Positions 35,601 to 49,010 of a stretch of DNA of 64,000 bases are shown piece after piece. The notes under the pieces were generated by a model. The model was not told where the DNA came from and ran no database searches. It worked only from the letters and a program-made list of their open reading frames with translations. The first letter of the stretch is position 1, and every line of letters starts with the position of its first letter. Source of the stretch: Phocoena phocoena (Eukaryota; Chordata; Mammalia; Artiodactyla; Phocoenidae); assembly GCF_963924675.1 (NCBI RefSeq), contig NC_089220.1:158385270-158449269 (forward strand), read 5' to 3'. Both the position numbers and the translations under genes were made by a program.

Positions 35601-36310
35601 GACACGCTTTGCCCTCTTAGGATACAAAAATCTAAAAATGATTTGTAGCAGGGCAGTGCAGTGGAAGCGTGCTGGGCCCGTAAAAATGATTTTGTAATTA
35701 TCTTTTTTTGGAATGTGGACAGGTGATGGAAGAGATTAACTGTTTTAATCTTGAGCATGCTAATAATTTTTTTCGACAAATCTTTTCATCCTTTTCTTGA
35801 GTAATGCAAAAGTAGAATTTCTCTATCAGAGTCTCATCAAGCACATTTCATACACAAAATTAAAACACCTTCACTTCTTTCTTACCCATTGTTTTGGCTG
35901 TGACCATATTTTTCCTGGCCAGCCTTGAGGGGCAGCTGGATGGGAGCTGGAGGGGCACAGTTGGAAAACAGGGAGAGGTGATTGTTAGGAATCACTGAGG
36001 CCCCACCAAAGGCAGTGAAAGTTGTTGCCTGGATGGATGGAAGATCAGTGCACACTACAGAGCTGGTTGACATGGAGTCAGAGGAATGGATTTTAGATGT
36101 GCTCTTGTGAGCACATCTAAAAGTGGTAGGAAGCCTGCAGGACCGAGACTGTAAAAGCAGTAGGCCTCCAGGATGGCAGGGACAGACCTGCTTTGGAGGA
36201 CAGGGTACACACCCTGCAAAAGGACTTTGGTTCCAAGATGTCCCTCCCCTCCAGGCCCACATGCACAGATGGTCACACTCTCAGTAGCATCTCTCTCAGA
36301 AGTGGGTTGC
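35601..36310. other. intronic sequence with a strong hairpin
   Basis: Unassigned apart from the hairpin at 36091-36122. The 126-residue minus frame at 35882-36262 has no domain and overlaps another frame. Confidence 0.45.
36091..36122. repeat. inverted repeat, 14-base perfect stem
   Basis: Arms 'ttttagatgtgctc' (36091-36104) and 'gagcacatctaaaa' (36109-36122) with a 4-base loop TTGT. Fully complementary. No flanking features show what it does. Confidence 0.9.
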
Positions 36311-36319
36311 CTTGGATCA

Positions 36320-37130
36320 CAAGCAGCTTCGAATTAAGTGCGGTCCAATGCAGCCCATCCAGTCTCTGCTGCGTGGTTTCCAGAATCCTTCGTGATTTGA
36401 CTCATCCTCACCGGTCACATCTTCCAGATAAGTCCGGCTTCTTTGCATATCTTGTCCATTCCTGCGTCTCCCTCTTCTCCCTACCTGTCATGATCTTCCT
36501 CCTAACGCCTTCCTTCAGGAATCAGCCAGCACTTTTCTGCCATTCAGTGAGTGCTGTGCTAGACTGAGGACACAAAGGAAGTTCAGATACCTCCTTCAGG
36601 AACCTTCTCTAACCACGGATTTCTCCCGTCTACGACGTCCTGTGGTCAACCAGCCTGGATCACAGCCTGGCAAGTCATTAGTTGCTAGTGGTCTTGATGG
36701 TCAACTTGAATTTAGTTTGTAGCTCCCCAAATAGAGACTAACTGCATGCCACGTGGTGGGCTTATAGAAGGTGCTCACTTAATGCTTCTTTCATTGATTC
36801 TATTTCCCTGAAAATTAATTCAGCAAAAACTCCTTTCATGATCGTTCAAATGACTGGACTCTGCCTGCCCACTGGACTTTTCTCCACTTGACTAAATACT
36901 GCTCCTCCTTTAAGACAGCTCTGATTCACTTTTTCCTGCCCTGTCCCCTGGCCTTCTGCGGTCTTCCAAAACACCTTCACCCCCTCTCCCTTCAACATCA
37001 GAACATCCGTACTGTGTTCTTCTTGTCTGTGTATCTTGGTTACCTGCCCCCCATATACACTGGCCTGTGTACCCCTTGGAAACAGGGACAGCATATTTCA
37101 TCACTTGATGCAAGACTATTTGATTAGGTG
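36320..37130 (+). repeat. L2 LINE, 3' region (sense)
   Basis: Pyrimidine-rich L2-like text: 'ctcctcctttaagacagctc', 'gtacccc-ttggaaacagggacagc' near 37070-37090. Diverged; limits are approximate. Confidence 0.55.
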
Positions 37131-37239
37131 AATAAAAAGGCAAACGATGCAAGTAAAGTAGCAAAAATGTTTTCCCCCAGTAAACCTTGAAAAAAAATAT
37201 AAAGAGAGTGTACATTCAAAGATACGGTACACAAATATG

Positions 37240-37636
37240 GACAGTCTGCTTGGGCTGCCATCACAAAATACCACGCACTGGGTGACTTGAAACAACAGAA
37301 ATTATTTCCTCAGCCTTCTAGAGACTGGAAGTCCAAGATCAGAGTGTGGGCATGTTTGGCTTCTCCTGGAGCCTCTCTCCTTGGCGTGCAGACAGCTGCC
37401 TTCTTACTGTGTCCTCACGGGGTCCAGCCTCTGTGTTCATCCCTGGTGTCTTCTCTCACTAGACCTGTATGACCTCATTTAACTTTAATTACCTCTTTAA
37501 AGGCCCCATCTCCAAGTACAGTCACATTCTGAGTTGTACTTTGGCTGGGGTGGGAGAGGGAGGGGCGGTGGGAGGCTGTTAGGATTTCAACGTAAAAAAA
37601 TTGGGGGCTGGGGGACACAATTCAGTCCACAACACC
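37240..37636 (-). mobile_element. solo LTR, MLT1-type (antisense)
   Basis: 'cttgggctgccatcacaaaa', 'gacttgaaacaacagaaatt', 'agactggaagtccaagatca', 'ggccccatctccaagtacag' and the end 'cagtccacaacac' are reversed MaLR LTR blocks. A purine-rich insertion (37545-37575) is unusual. Confidence 0.8.
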
Positions 37637-38445
37637 CAGACACTGAGAAGGGAAAAGAGCCAGAATCAAAATGCAGTGGCACACAAGGGGTTACATTTCT
37701 CTGCCCCATTCCACGGAGAGGCGTGTGTTTGTGTTTTGGAAATTTCTGAACAGATTGAGGCTGGGAAGATGTTGCGAAACTGAATTCTGAGAATAAAGGT
37801 ATTTTGATTATTAAAGTGGGACTTGTTGAAGGAGGGAAATATTGAGGACAAAGTTTTCATGAAATAAACCCTTAATCGTCCCAGAGTGGGTGAGAGAGTC
37901 CCCCCAGGAGCAGAGAGTGAGGGCACCAAAGACACATGAAGTCGTGAGGATCAGGGGACAGAGAGACGGCGGGTGCCCTGCATGGGAGGAAGGAAGTTCC
38001 AGGGGCTGCCAAGTTGGGACTCGATTGAGGCAAAGACTGATGGTCTTTATCTTTCTCCAGGCTGGGTGAAAAAAAAATTTCTGTCATCTGGGCCTTGGGG
38101 TTTCACAGTTGAAAAATGCTTTGTTTGCAGCCTCTCAGTCACAACCTGTATGTTTCAGGACTGCCTTCCCCTTAGGATTAAATAGGGGAAATCGTTCTTA
38201 GAAAACACGCATTTTTAACCAGCCTTGCTCTGGGGCACATTAAGCCATGTGGCTCCTGTAGCCACGTCTCCCGGGTCTTTAACACTGGCGCTGCCTAGTT
38301 ATCTGACATTCTTGTGAATTTCAGGGCATATCTGCTGTAACACTGCTTTTTATCATCCCCAGTATCAGCACTAATACTTCTCAGACTCCTGTCTCTAATA
38401 TTAATAGCACAGCACTATACTATTTGGCCTTTTTGGGAAGGAAGA
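37637..38445. other. intronic sequence, nothing recognised
   Basis: No exon or named repeat. 100-residue-class frames overlap on both strands. Confidence 0.45.
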
Positions 38446-38484
38446 AGTTTTTTTCTTTAACCCTCAGTTTTTTTCTTTAACCCT
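38446..38484. repeat. tandem duplication of a 20-base unit
   Basis: Unit AGTTTTTTTCTTTAACCCTC at 38446-38465 is repeated at 38466-38484 with only the final base changed. Two copies only. Confidence 0.9.
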
Positions 38485-38930
38485 GGCTGGATCTGAAGAT
38501 GAAACTCACAAAGACAGATGAATAGGAAAAAAAGCAAACAAATTTTATTGAATTTTTACATATCCACAGGAGGCTTCACAAGGGAATGAAGACAAGAAGT
38601 GACCAGAGCAGGAAGCTTTTATACCTTTTAGGCAAACAATAAATTTGTGAAAAATGGACAAGACAAAGGAGTTTGTAATAGGGGTAGTAAATGGTGAAGA
38701 CGTGTAACGAAGATGATAAGGGTTAGTTGAACATGGTTTGCTTGCCAGTTTCACTCTGGGCTGATAAGAGTCTGTCTCCAGTGAAAGGAGAATTTATTTC
38801 CTGCCTTCAGACAGAAAAGTGGGAGCTTCTTTTACATTTACTTGCTTCTTAACTGCCTTCAGTTCAAAATAATTTTATGTCGAAGAGGCATATTTGAGGG
38901 TGACATATTCTGGTTTCCACTGGCCTTCTT
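38485..38930 (-). mobile_element. possible retroviral LTR (antisense)
   Basis: 'gcaaacaaattttattgaat' gives an AATAAA polyadenylation signal on the minus strand, and the layout ('agaagtgaccagagcaggaa', 'agagtctgtctccagtgaaa') looks like an ERV LTR. Family not named; low certainty. Confidence 0.4.
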
Positions 38931-39940
38931 CATATTTTATTAAATCTAACTCCTAGAGGAACAGATTTTTGGAGCCCATTTTTCAGCATTAGCACAAGTA
39001 CCATTTTTGAATGAACGTGTGGGTGATGTAAGATATAAAACATTTTAGACTATAATTAGCAGTAAATCTTAAAATAAGAGGAAAATATCTACCAAAATCA
39101 GATGGAGAAGTTCAAGTGCATGTAAAAAACAACATGGTTTGCCCAGTATTAACAGTGGATGCATGGTATACTGACAAAGTTGTATATAATAGTACATTAC
39201 AGAATATATTACAGTACAGAATCCAAACTTAGTTTACTTGATCCAGCAACTCTGAAAATCTGTTTCTTGACTATTTTTTAATTTGAAGAGATTTTGCATT
39301 ACTTAAAATTTTGCAAGTAAACAAATTTTATTGAGATCATTACGTCCAACTATTTGGTTTTTGCATAGTTAAGATTCACATACAGTGATAGCAGTGCAGT
39401 GTAATAGGCAAGGAAGATCAGAGACTGAGCAAACCCAAGTTCACTGCAAAGGCAGGTTATTCTAAATAAGTGTCCAAGTTCAAATTGAGACGAGTAGAGA
39501 ATTTTTCAAACCATATTCCTGTCTTCTGCTTCCTCAGTCTTTGGTAGCCAGTTTCCTTCTATATAGTTACATCCCCTGAAGCTGAACCTCTCTCCCATAG
39601 CTGCCATTAAGTAATTTTATTTATTGACCTGTTATTATGGTCCTATTCCTTTTCTCCAATCACCTGACCCCTGATCCTTCCAGCTACATTCTAATGCTTT
39701 GCGTGTTTTCGTTGGGGAACTCCATTTCTAAAGAGGACCTTTAAACCGCGCACATTGGAAGCTTGCCGTAGAAGGATATTGACTCAAGCAAACAACCTGT
39801 CAGCTCAGCAGCCCACCACCCCAACCCTCACGTGTCCTGCCAGCCTGAAAATGAGACAGGCCCCTTGCCACAATTCTAAATTTATTTCCTTATCAGTGAT
39901 TCTGGGATTCTGGTTGTTCACAAGTGATTTTGAAAATGAT
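38931..39940. other. AT-rich intronic sequence
   Basis: Nothing recognised. AT-rich from 38950 to 39400. Confidence 0.45.
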
Positions 39941-39944
39941 TGGG

Positions 39945-40335
39945 TGTCTTAGCTCAGGCTGTCATAACAAAATACCAGCGACTGGGAAGCTTAAAGGACA
40001 GAGATGTATTTCTCACAGCTCTGGAGTCTGGGATGTCTAAGATCAAGGTGCTGGCACATTTGGTTCCTGTTAGGCCTCTGTTCCTGGCTTACAGATGGCC
40101 GCCTTCTCACTGGGTCCTCACATGGCTTAGAGAAAGAAAACTCTCTGGTGTCCCTTATTCTTCTCATGGAGACACTAATTCCATGATCAGGGCCCCACCC
40201 TCATGACCTCAACCAAACCTAATTACCTCCGTAAATTCCCACGTCCAAATACCATCACACAGTTCGGGGGAGGGGGACAGTTAGAGCTTCAACATACGAA
40301 TTGGGGGACGGCGGCGCACAAACATTCAGTCTGTA
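39945..40335 (-). mobile_element. solo LTR, MLT1-type (antisense)
   Basis: 'gctgtcataacaaaatacca', 'ctggagtctgggatgtctaa', 'ggccccaccctcatgacctc', 'cacgtccaaataccatcaca' are reversed MaLR LTR blocks. Third antisense LTR of this group in 5.5 kb. Confidence 0.8.
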
Positions 40336-40807
40336 AGAATGGCCTTTTGAAATGTGTGCTTAAGGAGATTTCTGGAAAGTATAAAGTGATTTACAAACTT
40401 TAAGGTATTTTTATCAGTATTGTTACATTTTTTATTGGCAAGTTTTTTAAACTTTCACCCTGTTCCTTGGTTTCTAAGGAAATGACATTCTTTCTGAGCA
40501 ATGTTCAGAAAGATAAATCCCTGGTGCAGGTTGGAATTTAAGAAGTGAAATACTAAATGTGCAGGAAATTGAGATCCTGACACTACATGTGACAGGAGAA
40601 TCTTAAACTTCAACTCTAATGCTTCAATTCTTATTGCATTGCTGACCTATCACAGTGAAAATATTATTCAATGGCTATTAATACTTTATATCACATTGCA
40701 GAGAGGTGGACTTTGAGAGAATGGGAAGCAAGAAAGATCAGTTTTGAGGGAGGGAAGGGATCTGGCAAAGTGCAGGTCACAGAGTGCTAAGGGTGGGAGG
40801 TGGAGGA
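40336..40807. other. intronic sequence, nothing recognised
   Basis: No exon or named repeat. Confidence 0.45.
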
Positions 40808-40817
40808 AGGGGTGAGC

Positions 40818-40964
40818 TTTATTTATTTATTTATTTATTTATTTGGCTGTGCTGGGTCTTAGTTGTGGTATGCAGGATCTAGTTCCCTGACCAGGGATCG
40901 TACCAGGGATTGCTCCTGCATTGGGAATGCGGAGTCGTAACTGTTAGACCACCAGGGAAGTCCC
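40818..40964 (-). mobile_element. short CHR/Bov-tA-like SINE with (TTTA)n tail
   Basis: Tail of seven TTTA units at left, 'ggctgtgctgggtcttagtt', 'ctagttccctgaccaggga', head 'ccaccagggaagtccc' at right. Perfect 10-base duplication AGGGGTGAGC at 40808-40817 and 40965-40974. Confidence 0.92.
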
Positions 40965-40974
40965 AGGGGTGAGC

Positions 40975-42740
40975 ATTGTTGCTCGAGGGCTTCCAGCACC
41001 TTGCAGAGGATGTGAGTAGCAGGCAGCCCAGCGGTAAGAAAGCACTGGAACACTAGTAAGTGTTGTCATTATTGAAGGTGGGCTGATGTAGGGGATGAGG
41101 AGGGGCACAATCAAGACAGGGTTTTCCTCCGGCGCAGCTAATGCCGCCTTGATTGGCACCAGCTGCACAGGGTGGCTGGCACCTAATGGGTGCCCAGTAC
41201 ACGTGGAATGAATGACTGAATAAATGGTTCAGTGAAGTGAATGCCTCCAAGTGAATGCACGCAGGCTCTCCCTACCCCTGGCAACTGTGCATCTCCTGTA
41301 ATACATCCTCAAGCTCTGCAAAGTTCTTCCATTGAAATCATTGGAAGAAGGTTCCAGAAAAATGAAGAGTGGCGAGAACTTGATGTGAGTTACTGAGAGG
41401 GAATGTCTTGGGATCTGGGCTTACCTAAGGATGGTTAATGTAGACAACATGGTCATCAGGATGTAGTTGCTCCCCTGTTTGTATTTCTTTTCACTCTTTG
41501 AATTGCTTTTTATTTCTCCTGAGCGTCCTTCTTCTTTTATCTAGATTGCTCAGTTTGCTTTGGAAATGAGACATTACGCAAGCGCAGTATGGCTTGGAAT
41601 GATTATATGTAATGGGAAAGACTCTAATACATAGGCCTTTTATAGCTGCAATTGTGTTTTATTAGTTTTTTTGAAAAGAACATTTCAGTGGCTCAGTTAC
41701 TGAACATTAATTGCGTTGACTTGAACAAAATGAATCATAGCTTTGTGTGTTAGTGTATGTGTGTGTGTCACTCCTGGGGTCTGTCTTTTAAAGATGTAAA
41801 CGTTGTTTGTGAAACTTTTATGATCTTAATATTTCACATACACCTTTTTCATTTTGTTTTTGGAAAATTTTTTTCTCTTTTATTAAAATAGTGCTGATAT
41901 ATCCCTTGAAGCTAATTTCAAAGGATGGCTTAATTATTTGCACAAAGCATTGTTTTTCTTAGAGAAGTCTGTACTCCAAGAATTTGAAGGCAAAGGTATC
42001 AGTTGAATTGTTTCTATTCAGGATTTAACAGTTCTGTTACTTTGTTCAACTCAGAGCAACATCGAATCTCAGAGCTGAAAGGGTCTCTGTCCACCAAGCC
42101 TTTTTTAACCTTTAGCGACCTAGGTCCCCTTTTGATAAATACAAAAAAAAAATGGTAATGCAATCTGAAATTCAAAGAAATTGAAATGAAATATTCTCAA
42201 CAAAAACCAAAGTAAAACAATGTAATGGAGTGTCGTTCTTCTATCTCTTTTTGTAAATCACAAGTGGCTTTAAGGCTCTGATGCCTCTCAGGGAGTGGTT
42301 GACTAGATTAACTACCTCATTTTACAGATAAAAAGAATGAGGTGCAAAGATTCCAGGAGTGCCCATCCTCTCAGCATCTGAAGAGCAGAACTGGGTCAAG
42401 AACCCGGACGTCCTGTTGGCTGCTTCCTGCTTTGCCCACAGCACCCCTCCCACCGCCCAAACCTTTAAGGCTATACTCGCATGCAAAGGAGGCATCTTAT
42501 CCGGTGTCATCGCCCTATAACTGATGATGCTGATATTCTGGAAGGTTATCCTGAGTTAATGCTGTCCCAGCAGGATGGAGGCAAAGGCCAAGAGAAACTT
42601 CTCAGGCCTGGCCAATCCATGGATCCTGGTTGATTTTTATTTACTTTATTTCGTCCTGGACCATCTGTACCATCATGACATAGAAACACTGCCCTGATAT
42701 AGCTTCTGGGGAATAAGGGGGCAACATTTAAATCTGAAAA
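40975..42740. other. intronic sequence, nothing recognised
   Basis: No exon or named repeat. Short GT-rich tract at 41746-41768, A-run at 42143-42152. A possible old MIR piece at 42315-42350 ('ctcattttacagataaaaag'). Confidence 0.45.
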
Positions 42741-42744
42741 TTGA

Positions 42745-42954
42745 TTTTTTTTTTTTTTTTGCACGGTACGCGGGCCTCTCACTGTTGTGGCCTCTCCCAT
42801 TGCGGAGCACAAGCTCCGGACGCTCAGGCTCAGCGGCCATGGCTCATGGGCCCAGCCGCTCCGCGGCACATGGGATCTTCCCGGACCGGGGCACGAACCC
42901 ACATCCCCTGCATCGGCAGGTGGACTCTCAACCACTGTGCCACCAGGGAGGCCC
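42745..42954 (-). mobile_element. CHR-type cetacean SINE near exon A
   Basis: Full-length antisense copy: T16 tail at 42745-42760, core, head ending 'ccaccagggaggccc' at 42954. It lies 134 bases upstream of the exon A start. Flanking 'attgattttt' and 'attaattttt' could be a decayed target duplication. Its T-tail adds a pyrimidine tract on the gene's sense strand. Confidence 0.93.
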
Positions 42955-43047
42955 TGGATTAATTTTTGAAATAAAGTCTGGGTCTTTCACCTTATTGAAA
43001 GGTCTTATTGGTAGTTTTCACTGAAAAATTTAACACGTCTTTTTTAA

Positions 43048-44230
<1,183 letters not shown>

Positions 44231-44399
44231 TAGTGGCTCCCAAATGTTAGCCTACACCAGAATTGTCTGGATGGCTTGTAAAAACGGATTGCTGGCTCTA
44301 CCCCAGAGGTTCTGATCCTGCAGGTCTGCACCAGGGCCCGGGAGCTTGCATTTCTAAGGGGATGATGTTGGCCTGGGAACCACACTTGGAGAACTGCTG
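44231..44399. mobile_element. hAT-type (MER1 group) MITE
   Basis: Starts 'tagtggctcccaaatgttag', contains 'accccagaggttctgatcct' and 'gggagcttgcatttctaagg', ends 'acttggagaactgctgg'. Near-inverted ends typical of hAT MITEs. Same family as 6838-7010. The 154-residue minus frame over it is an artefact. Confidence 0.7.
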
Positions 44400-44754
44400 G
44401 ACGAGGGTATTTGAGGACGTTGATGGACTTCTTACAGCCTTTGCTAGCCTCCTGATGGGTGAAATGGGCTGTGAGCACAAGTAGTTCATCTTCAGGACTT
44501 GCAGGTCCTTCAGAGGGCCAGGTAAGGGCTAGGTAAGGTGACCTGGAGCCTCTGTACCAGGCAGCCGTGCCTTCTCTGCTCTCTTGTGCCCTCACCAAAT
44601 GCCGGTTCTGTGCTTCCAGGCCACAGCAGGCAGCTAGCTCTTCCTGAACAAGTTAGTTTAGTGACCGTAGAGATGTGATGTGGTGTACTTACTAGAAATC
44701 ATTTCTAAGCAGGTAAGCCATTTCCTAGATGGGCAATGTTTATTTCCCCCTTAG
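44400..44754. other. intronic sequence, nothing recognised
   Basis: No exon or named repeat. Confidence 0.4.
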
Positions 44755-44893
44755 AAAATGGTAAGGAAGGCTTTATTCAAGACTCCTGCAAGAGGGACAT
44801 TGCGTTAGGGGAGAGAATTGGGCTCCACTGCACATGTGGCAAGGACACATGGGGAGGTATAGCCGTTGAGCAGAGTGAGGGGTCATGGATGGA
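44755..44893. repeat. 139-base direct repeat, copy 1
   Basis: Runs from 'aaaatggtaaggaaggcttt' to 'ggggtcatggatgga'. Matches copy 2 (46468-46606) at 137 of 139 positions with no gaps; the two differences are A here for G in copy 2, within 'ctgcaagagggacat'. Homology stops abruptly at both ends. Contains a reverse-strand AATAAA (44772-44777). I do not recognise the family; the layout would fit part of a retroviral LTR on the minus strand. Confidence 0.95.
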
Positions 44894-45336
44894 TTGGCTT
44901 TATGGGAGATCATGTTTTTTACACGCAGGTAACGCTTTTGGAGAAGTACATGCAGCTCCCAGCCTGTAGAACTTTAAGATCACCAGGCTTGTAATTGTGG
45001 ATAGAATGTTACCATTTTAGGACCTTTCTGTGGTCTCTTTTCAGAGGCACAAAGAAGTTTGACCTATGTGGAGGAAGTTGGGGTTCAGGAATTAAATTTT
45101 CGTAAACCTCTAAGAAAATTAAACTCTGTGATAGAGGCCAGAGCAATAGAGAACACGATTGGGTTAATGTAAGATTAGAGCACAATTTGAGATGCTACCC
45201 TACCCCCACAGGTGGCTATACCTCTTTCTCCCTTCAGAAAGGTATTCTTGTGTCTTCTTGCCCCAGAAGCTGCTAACGATGATCAGTTGTCTTTTTTTTC
45301 AAAACAAGCGAAATGTCCACTGTTGCCTCCTCCTGT
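44894..45336. other. intronic sequence, nothing recognised
   Basis: Sequence between repeat copy 1 and the MER5A-like element; unassigned. Confidence 0.4.
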
Positions 45337-45528
45337 TAGGCACTGTTGCCCTTTGGAGCTGGATCATTCTTTGCTGTGCAAGGCTGCCCTGTGTATGTTT
45401 AGTAGCGTCCCTGGTCTCTACCCACTAGATGCCTGTACCAGTCCTGAAGTTTTGACCACCAAAAAATGTCTCTAGGCATTGCCAGATGTCTCCTGGGGGG
45501 CGAAATTGTCCCCAGGAGAGAATCACTG
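45337..45528 (-). mobile_element. MER5A-like hAT-Charlie MITE
   Basis: 'ctctacccactagatgcctg', 'aaaaatgtctctaggcattg', 'gggggcgaaattgtccccag' and the end 'gagaatcactg' match reversed MER5A. Second copy of the element at 2356-2573. Confidence 0.85.
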
Positions 45529-46467
45529 GATCAGAAGTATGACTATAGGTAACATGAACTTTACAGGAAGTGTTGCTTCAGATCTTTTAGAAGCTTGTTA
45601 TGTGAACAGGGGTTGGAATTGACATCCCAAGTCAAGTATTGGCCACAAATTGTCTTGCAAAGATGCCATAAAATACAGAAAAATCATTTTTCGGTGAGTC
45701 CTGGGCCTCATAGGATCCCAGGAAGCATCGTAAGATCCCCTCCCTCCTCCTGTCCCTCCACCCCTCACAGCGCTCCTACTGCTTAGTGGGGGCCTCCACC
45801 CACATCATCCCTGAGCCCATCTTTCCTCCCACTTTTTCCCTGTTCACCCCTCCCCGCAAGTAAAGCCCTGCTGTGCTTACTAATCTTGAGGTAAGTAAAA
45901 GTATTGACCTAAGCTGAGAATGACCAGTCCACTGAACCCTCCTTGGTGATTGCCCTTCAGAAGAGCAGTTTACTGATCCAAATGCATCTCCTGTAGGAAG
46001 AAGGTATCAGGAGAGATTCTGGGCTCTTAGGCTGTCTCCTGCCTCGATGCAGCCTTGTCTAGGAGCATGAGATCCTTGACTTTACAGCTGTAGAAGTACT
46101 GGGACAGGAAGTCATAAAATCAGAAACTTTAAAAAAATATTCTCTTTGCACCCATGATTGGATTCTCACTGTTCATCAAAGGCGAATCCCTAAACATTCA
46201 GAGAAACCATGAACCACGTGCACTGTTTGGTTAGATTATTTCCTCTGCTTTCTAAGTGTTGTTGTTTCTACTATTGATTGGCTCATTTTATTCTAGTTTA
46301 AAAGGAATTGAAAGCATCCTCAAGCATGCATTTGATTTTCTTCTAATTTTGTGCTTCATCCATAGGATTAAAGTCACTGTGAATGATGTGTCATGTTATT
46401 TTGAGTGAGGGGTAGTATTTTTTTCCTTGGGGTTCAGTTAAAGAAAAAAATGGTCCTGACACATGTT
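45529..46467. other. intronic sequence, nothing recognised
   Basis: Pyrimidine-rich around 45730-45860. No exon or named repeat. Confidence 0.4.
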
Positions 46468-46606
46468 AAAATGGTAAGGAAGGCTTTATTCAAGACTCCT
46501 GCAGGAGGGGCATTGCGTTAGGGGAGAGAATTGGGCTCCACTGCACATGTGGCAAGGACACATGGGGAGGTATAGCCGTTGAGCAGAGTGAGGGGTCATG
46601 GATGGA
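46468..46606. repeat. 139-base direct repeat, copy 2
   Basis: Near-identical partner of 44755-44893, 1,713 bases downstream in the same orientation. Sequence beyond its right end (46607-46900) looks like the rest of a possible solo LTR: minus-strand AATAAA at 46485-46490 and a C-rich, TATA-less upstream part. Copy 1 lacks that extension. Confidence 0.95.
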
Positions 46607-47545
46607 AAATTACTGTGAGAGACAGCAAGGGTGGGGGGATGCTTGCTCAACATCTCCCTCCGGCTCCATAAGCCCCGCCCCCATTTTTTGCCAGAAACCA
46701 CCAGATTCCCCAATTTTCCACAAGATGTCATACAAATGAAACTTTGCTGTCTCCTGGTTTACCCCAGGATTGCCATCCGTAAGCCCCTCCCATGTAGACA
46801 CCACGGGGGTGCCACTGATGTACAGACTTAGAGTGGAAACGGGAGCTGTCATCGGACCTTTGCTGCATGTCGTGCATTACTGCTGCCTGAGCTCTGACAT
46901 TTTACAGTCAGGGAAGCAAACGAGGAACCATCTTGACCCGTCTTCTACAGAAACAGAGCTTTTAAGGACGCATGGCTAGAAAGCTCTAGATCTTCCGCCT
47001 CCGATTCATTCCGTGATGACCTCCCGCTGTTTCCCAGGAAGCGGAGCGCTCGGATATCAGCTGGCCCGGGAAAGGGGGAAGTGCAGTGCATGTGCCCGAG
47101 CTATGGACACAGGACGTCCCTTAGGGCGGGGAGAGAGACCCTTAGGTTGGAGACAGGTTGCTGACAAGGGTCAGAAAAAAGAAACCGAATAGCACCTGCA
47201 AAGACAGTTTTCTTTCTGGGAATCTCTGTGCCCCTAACCCAAGAAATGAATTGACAAGTCTGAGAGGCATCTGCTTTCTAGTTGCCTCAATATATGGTTC
47301 ATTGTTCTTAAGTAGGGAAAGTACTAATAAGGGAAAGTGGCTCACATTTATTGAAAATCCATAAATGCCCAATACTATATAAGGCACCCTGCATTGTTTT
47401 CACTAAACACTGCTTTTCTTAAGGCATTTACTGTGTCTAAAGGTCAAGTCTGTTCTTCCATTGTCATTAAGTTTTGGTGGTTTGGTGAGGCTCCCACAAG
47501 TAACCCAGCTTTTAAAACAGATTTTTTTTTTACATTTCTTTTTAG
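46607..47545. other. intronic sequence, left part possible LTR
   Basis: 46607-46900 may be the remainder of an LTR whose 3' part is the 139-base repeat; I could not identify both ends. 46900-47520 is unassigned. 47521-47545 is the pyrimidine tract and AG acceptor of exon B. Confidence 0.35.
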
Positions 47546-48299
<754 letters not shown>

Positions 48300-49010
48300 C
48301 CATGACTGTATGCGTTCATCCAGCAAGTGCCTGCTGTGTACCAGATGCTGTTCTAGGCACTGGGGTGAAGACAGTGAATGAGACGGAACACCTGCCCTCG
48401 TGGAGCTGACCTTTTAGTTGGGAGAGACAGGCAGAAAAGAAACAGGTGAACAGGGGCATTTCAGATCTTACATGCTGTGAAGAAGACAAAACGGGAGTGT
48501 ATGATAGAAGTTGGGACAGTTAAGGGGACAGGAGGAGACTCAGGCATTAGCCTTCATGACGAGAAGCAGCCCCAACCATGGGAAAGTCAGGGGACAGAGT
48601 TCCAGGTAGAGGCATCAGCTTGTGCTGGGGAGAGAGTGAGTACAAGCTAGGAAGGTCTAAGAGCAGGACGAACTGAGACTGGAAGAGACTTTGAGAAAAT
48701 GGAGACCGAGGCTGAATTCTCATCATACAGACCATGATGGCTTTTCTTAATGAGAACAGTAAGCCTGCCCTGAAGGAGAGGAGGTGATGTTATATGACCA
48801 ATGTTATTCCTGTTTGTTCGGGGATACAACCACGTGACCTTCCCAGGCAGGCTGAGGGAAGCAGGCCTCGTGCTAAACGGGTCTGGGGCCCAGAGCATGG
48901 TCAGAAACTTCGAAAGACCTCGGAGGCACTTCAGGGCCCTCCAAGGGCTTGCATGGTAATGGGCGTTAAGTTGGCACTGTTAATGTCACAGCTGTTGCAC
49001 TTTTAAAGGA
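48300..49010 (-). repeat. L2 LINE (antisense)
   Basis: Reversed L2 tail and body: 'gtgcctgctgtgtaccagat', 'gttctaggcactggggtgaa', 'ccctcgtggagctgaccttt', 'ttagccttcatgacgagaag'. Frames broken. Confidence 0.75.
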
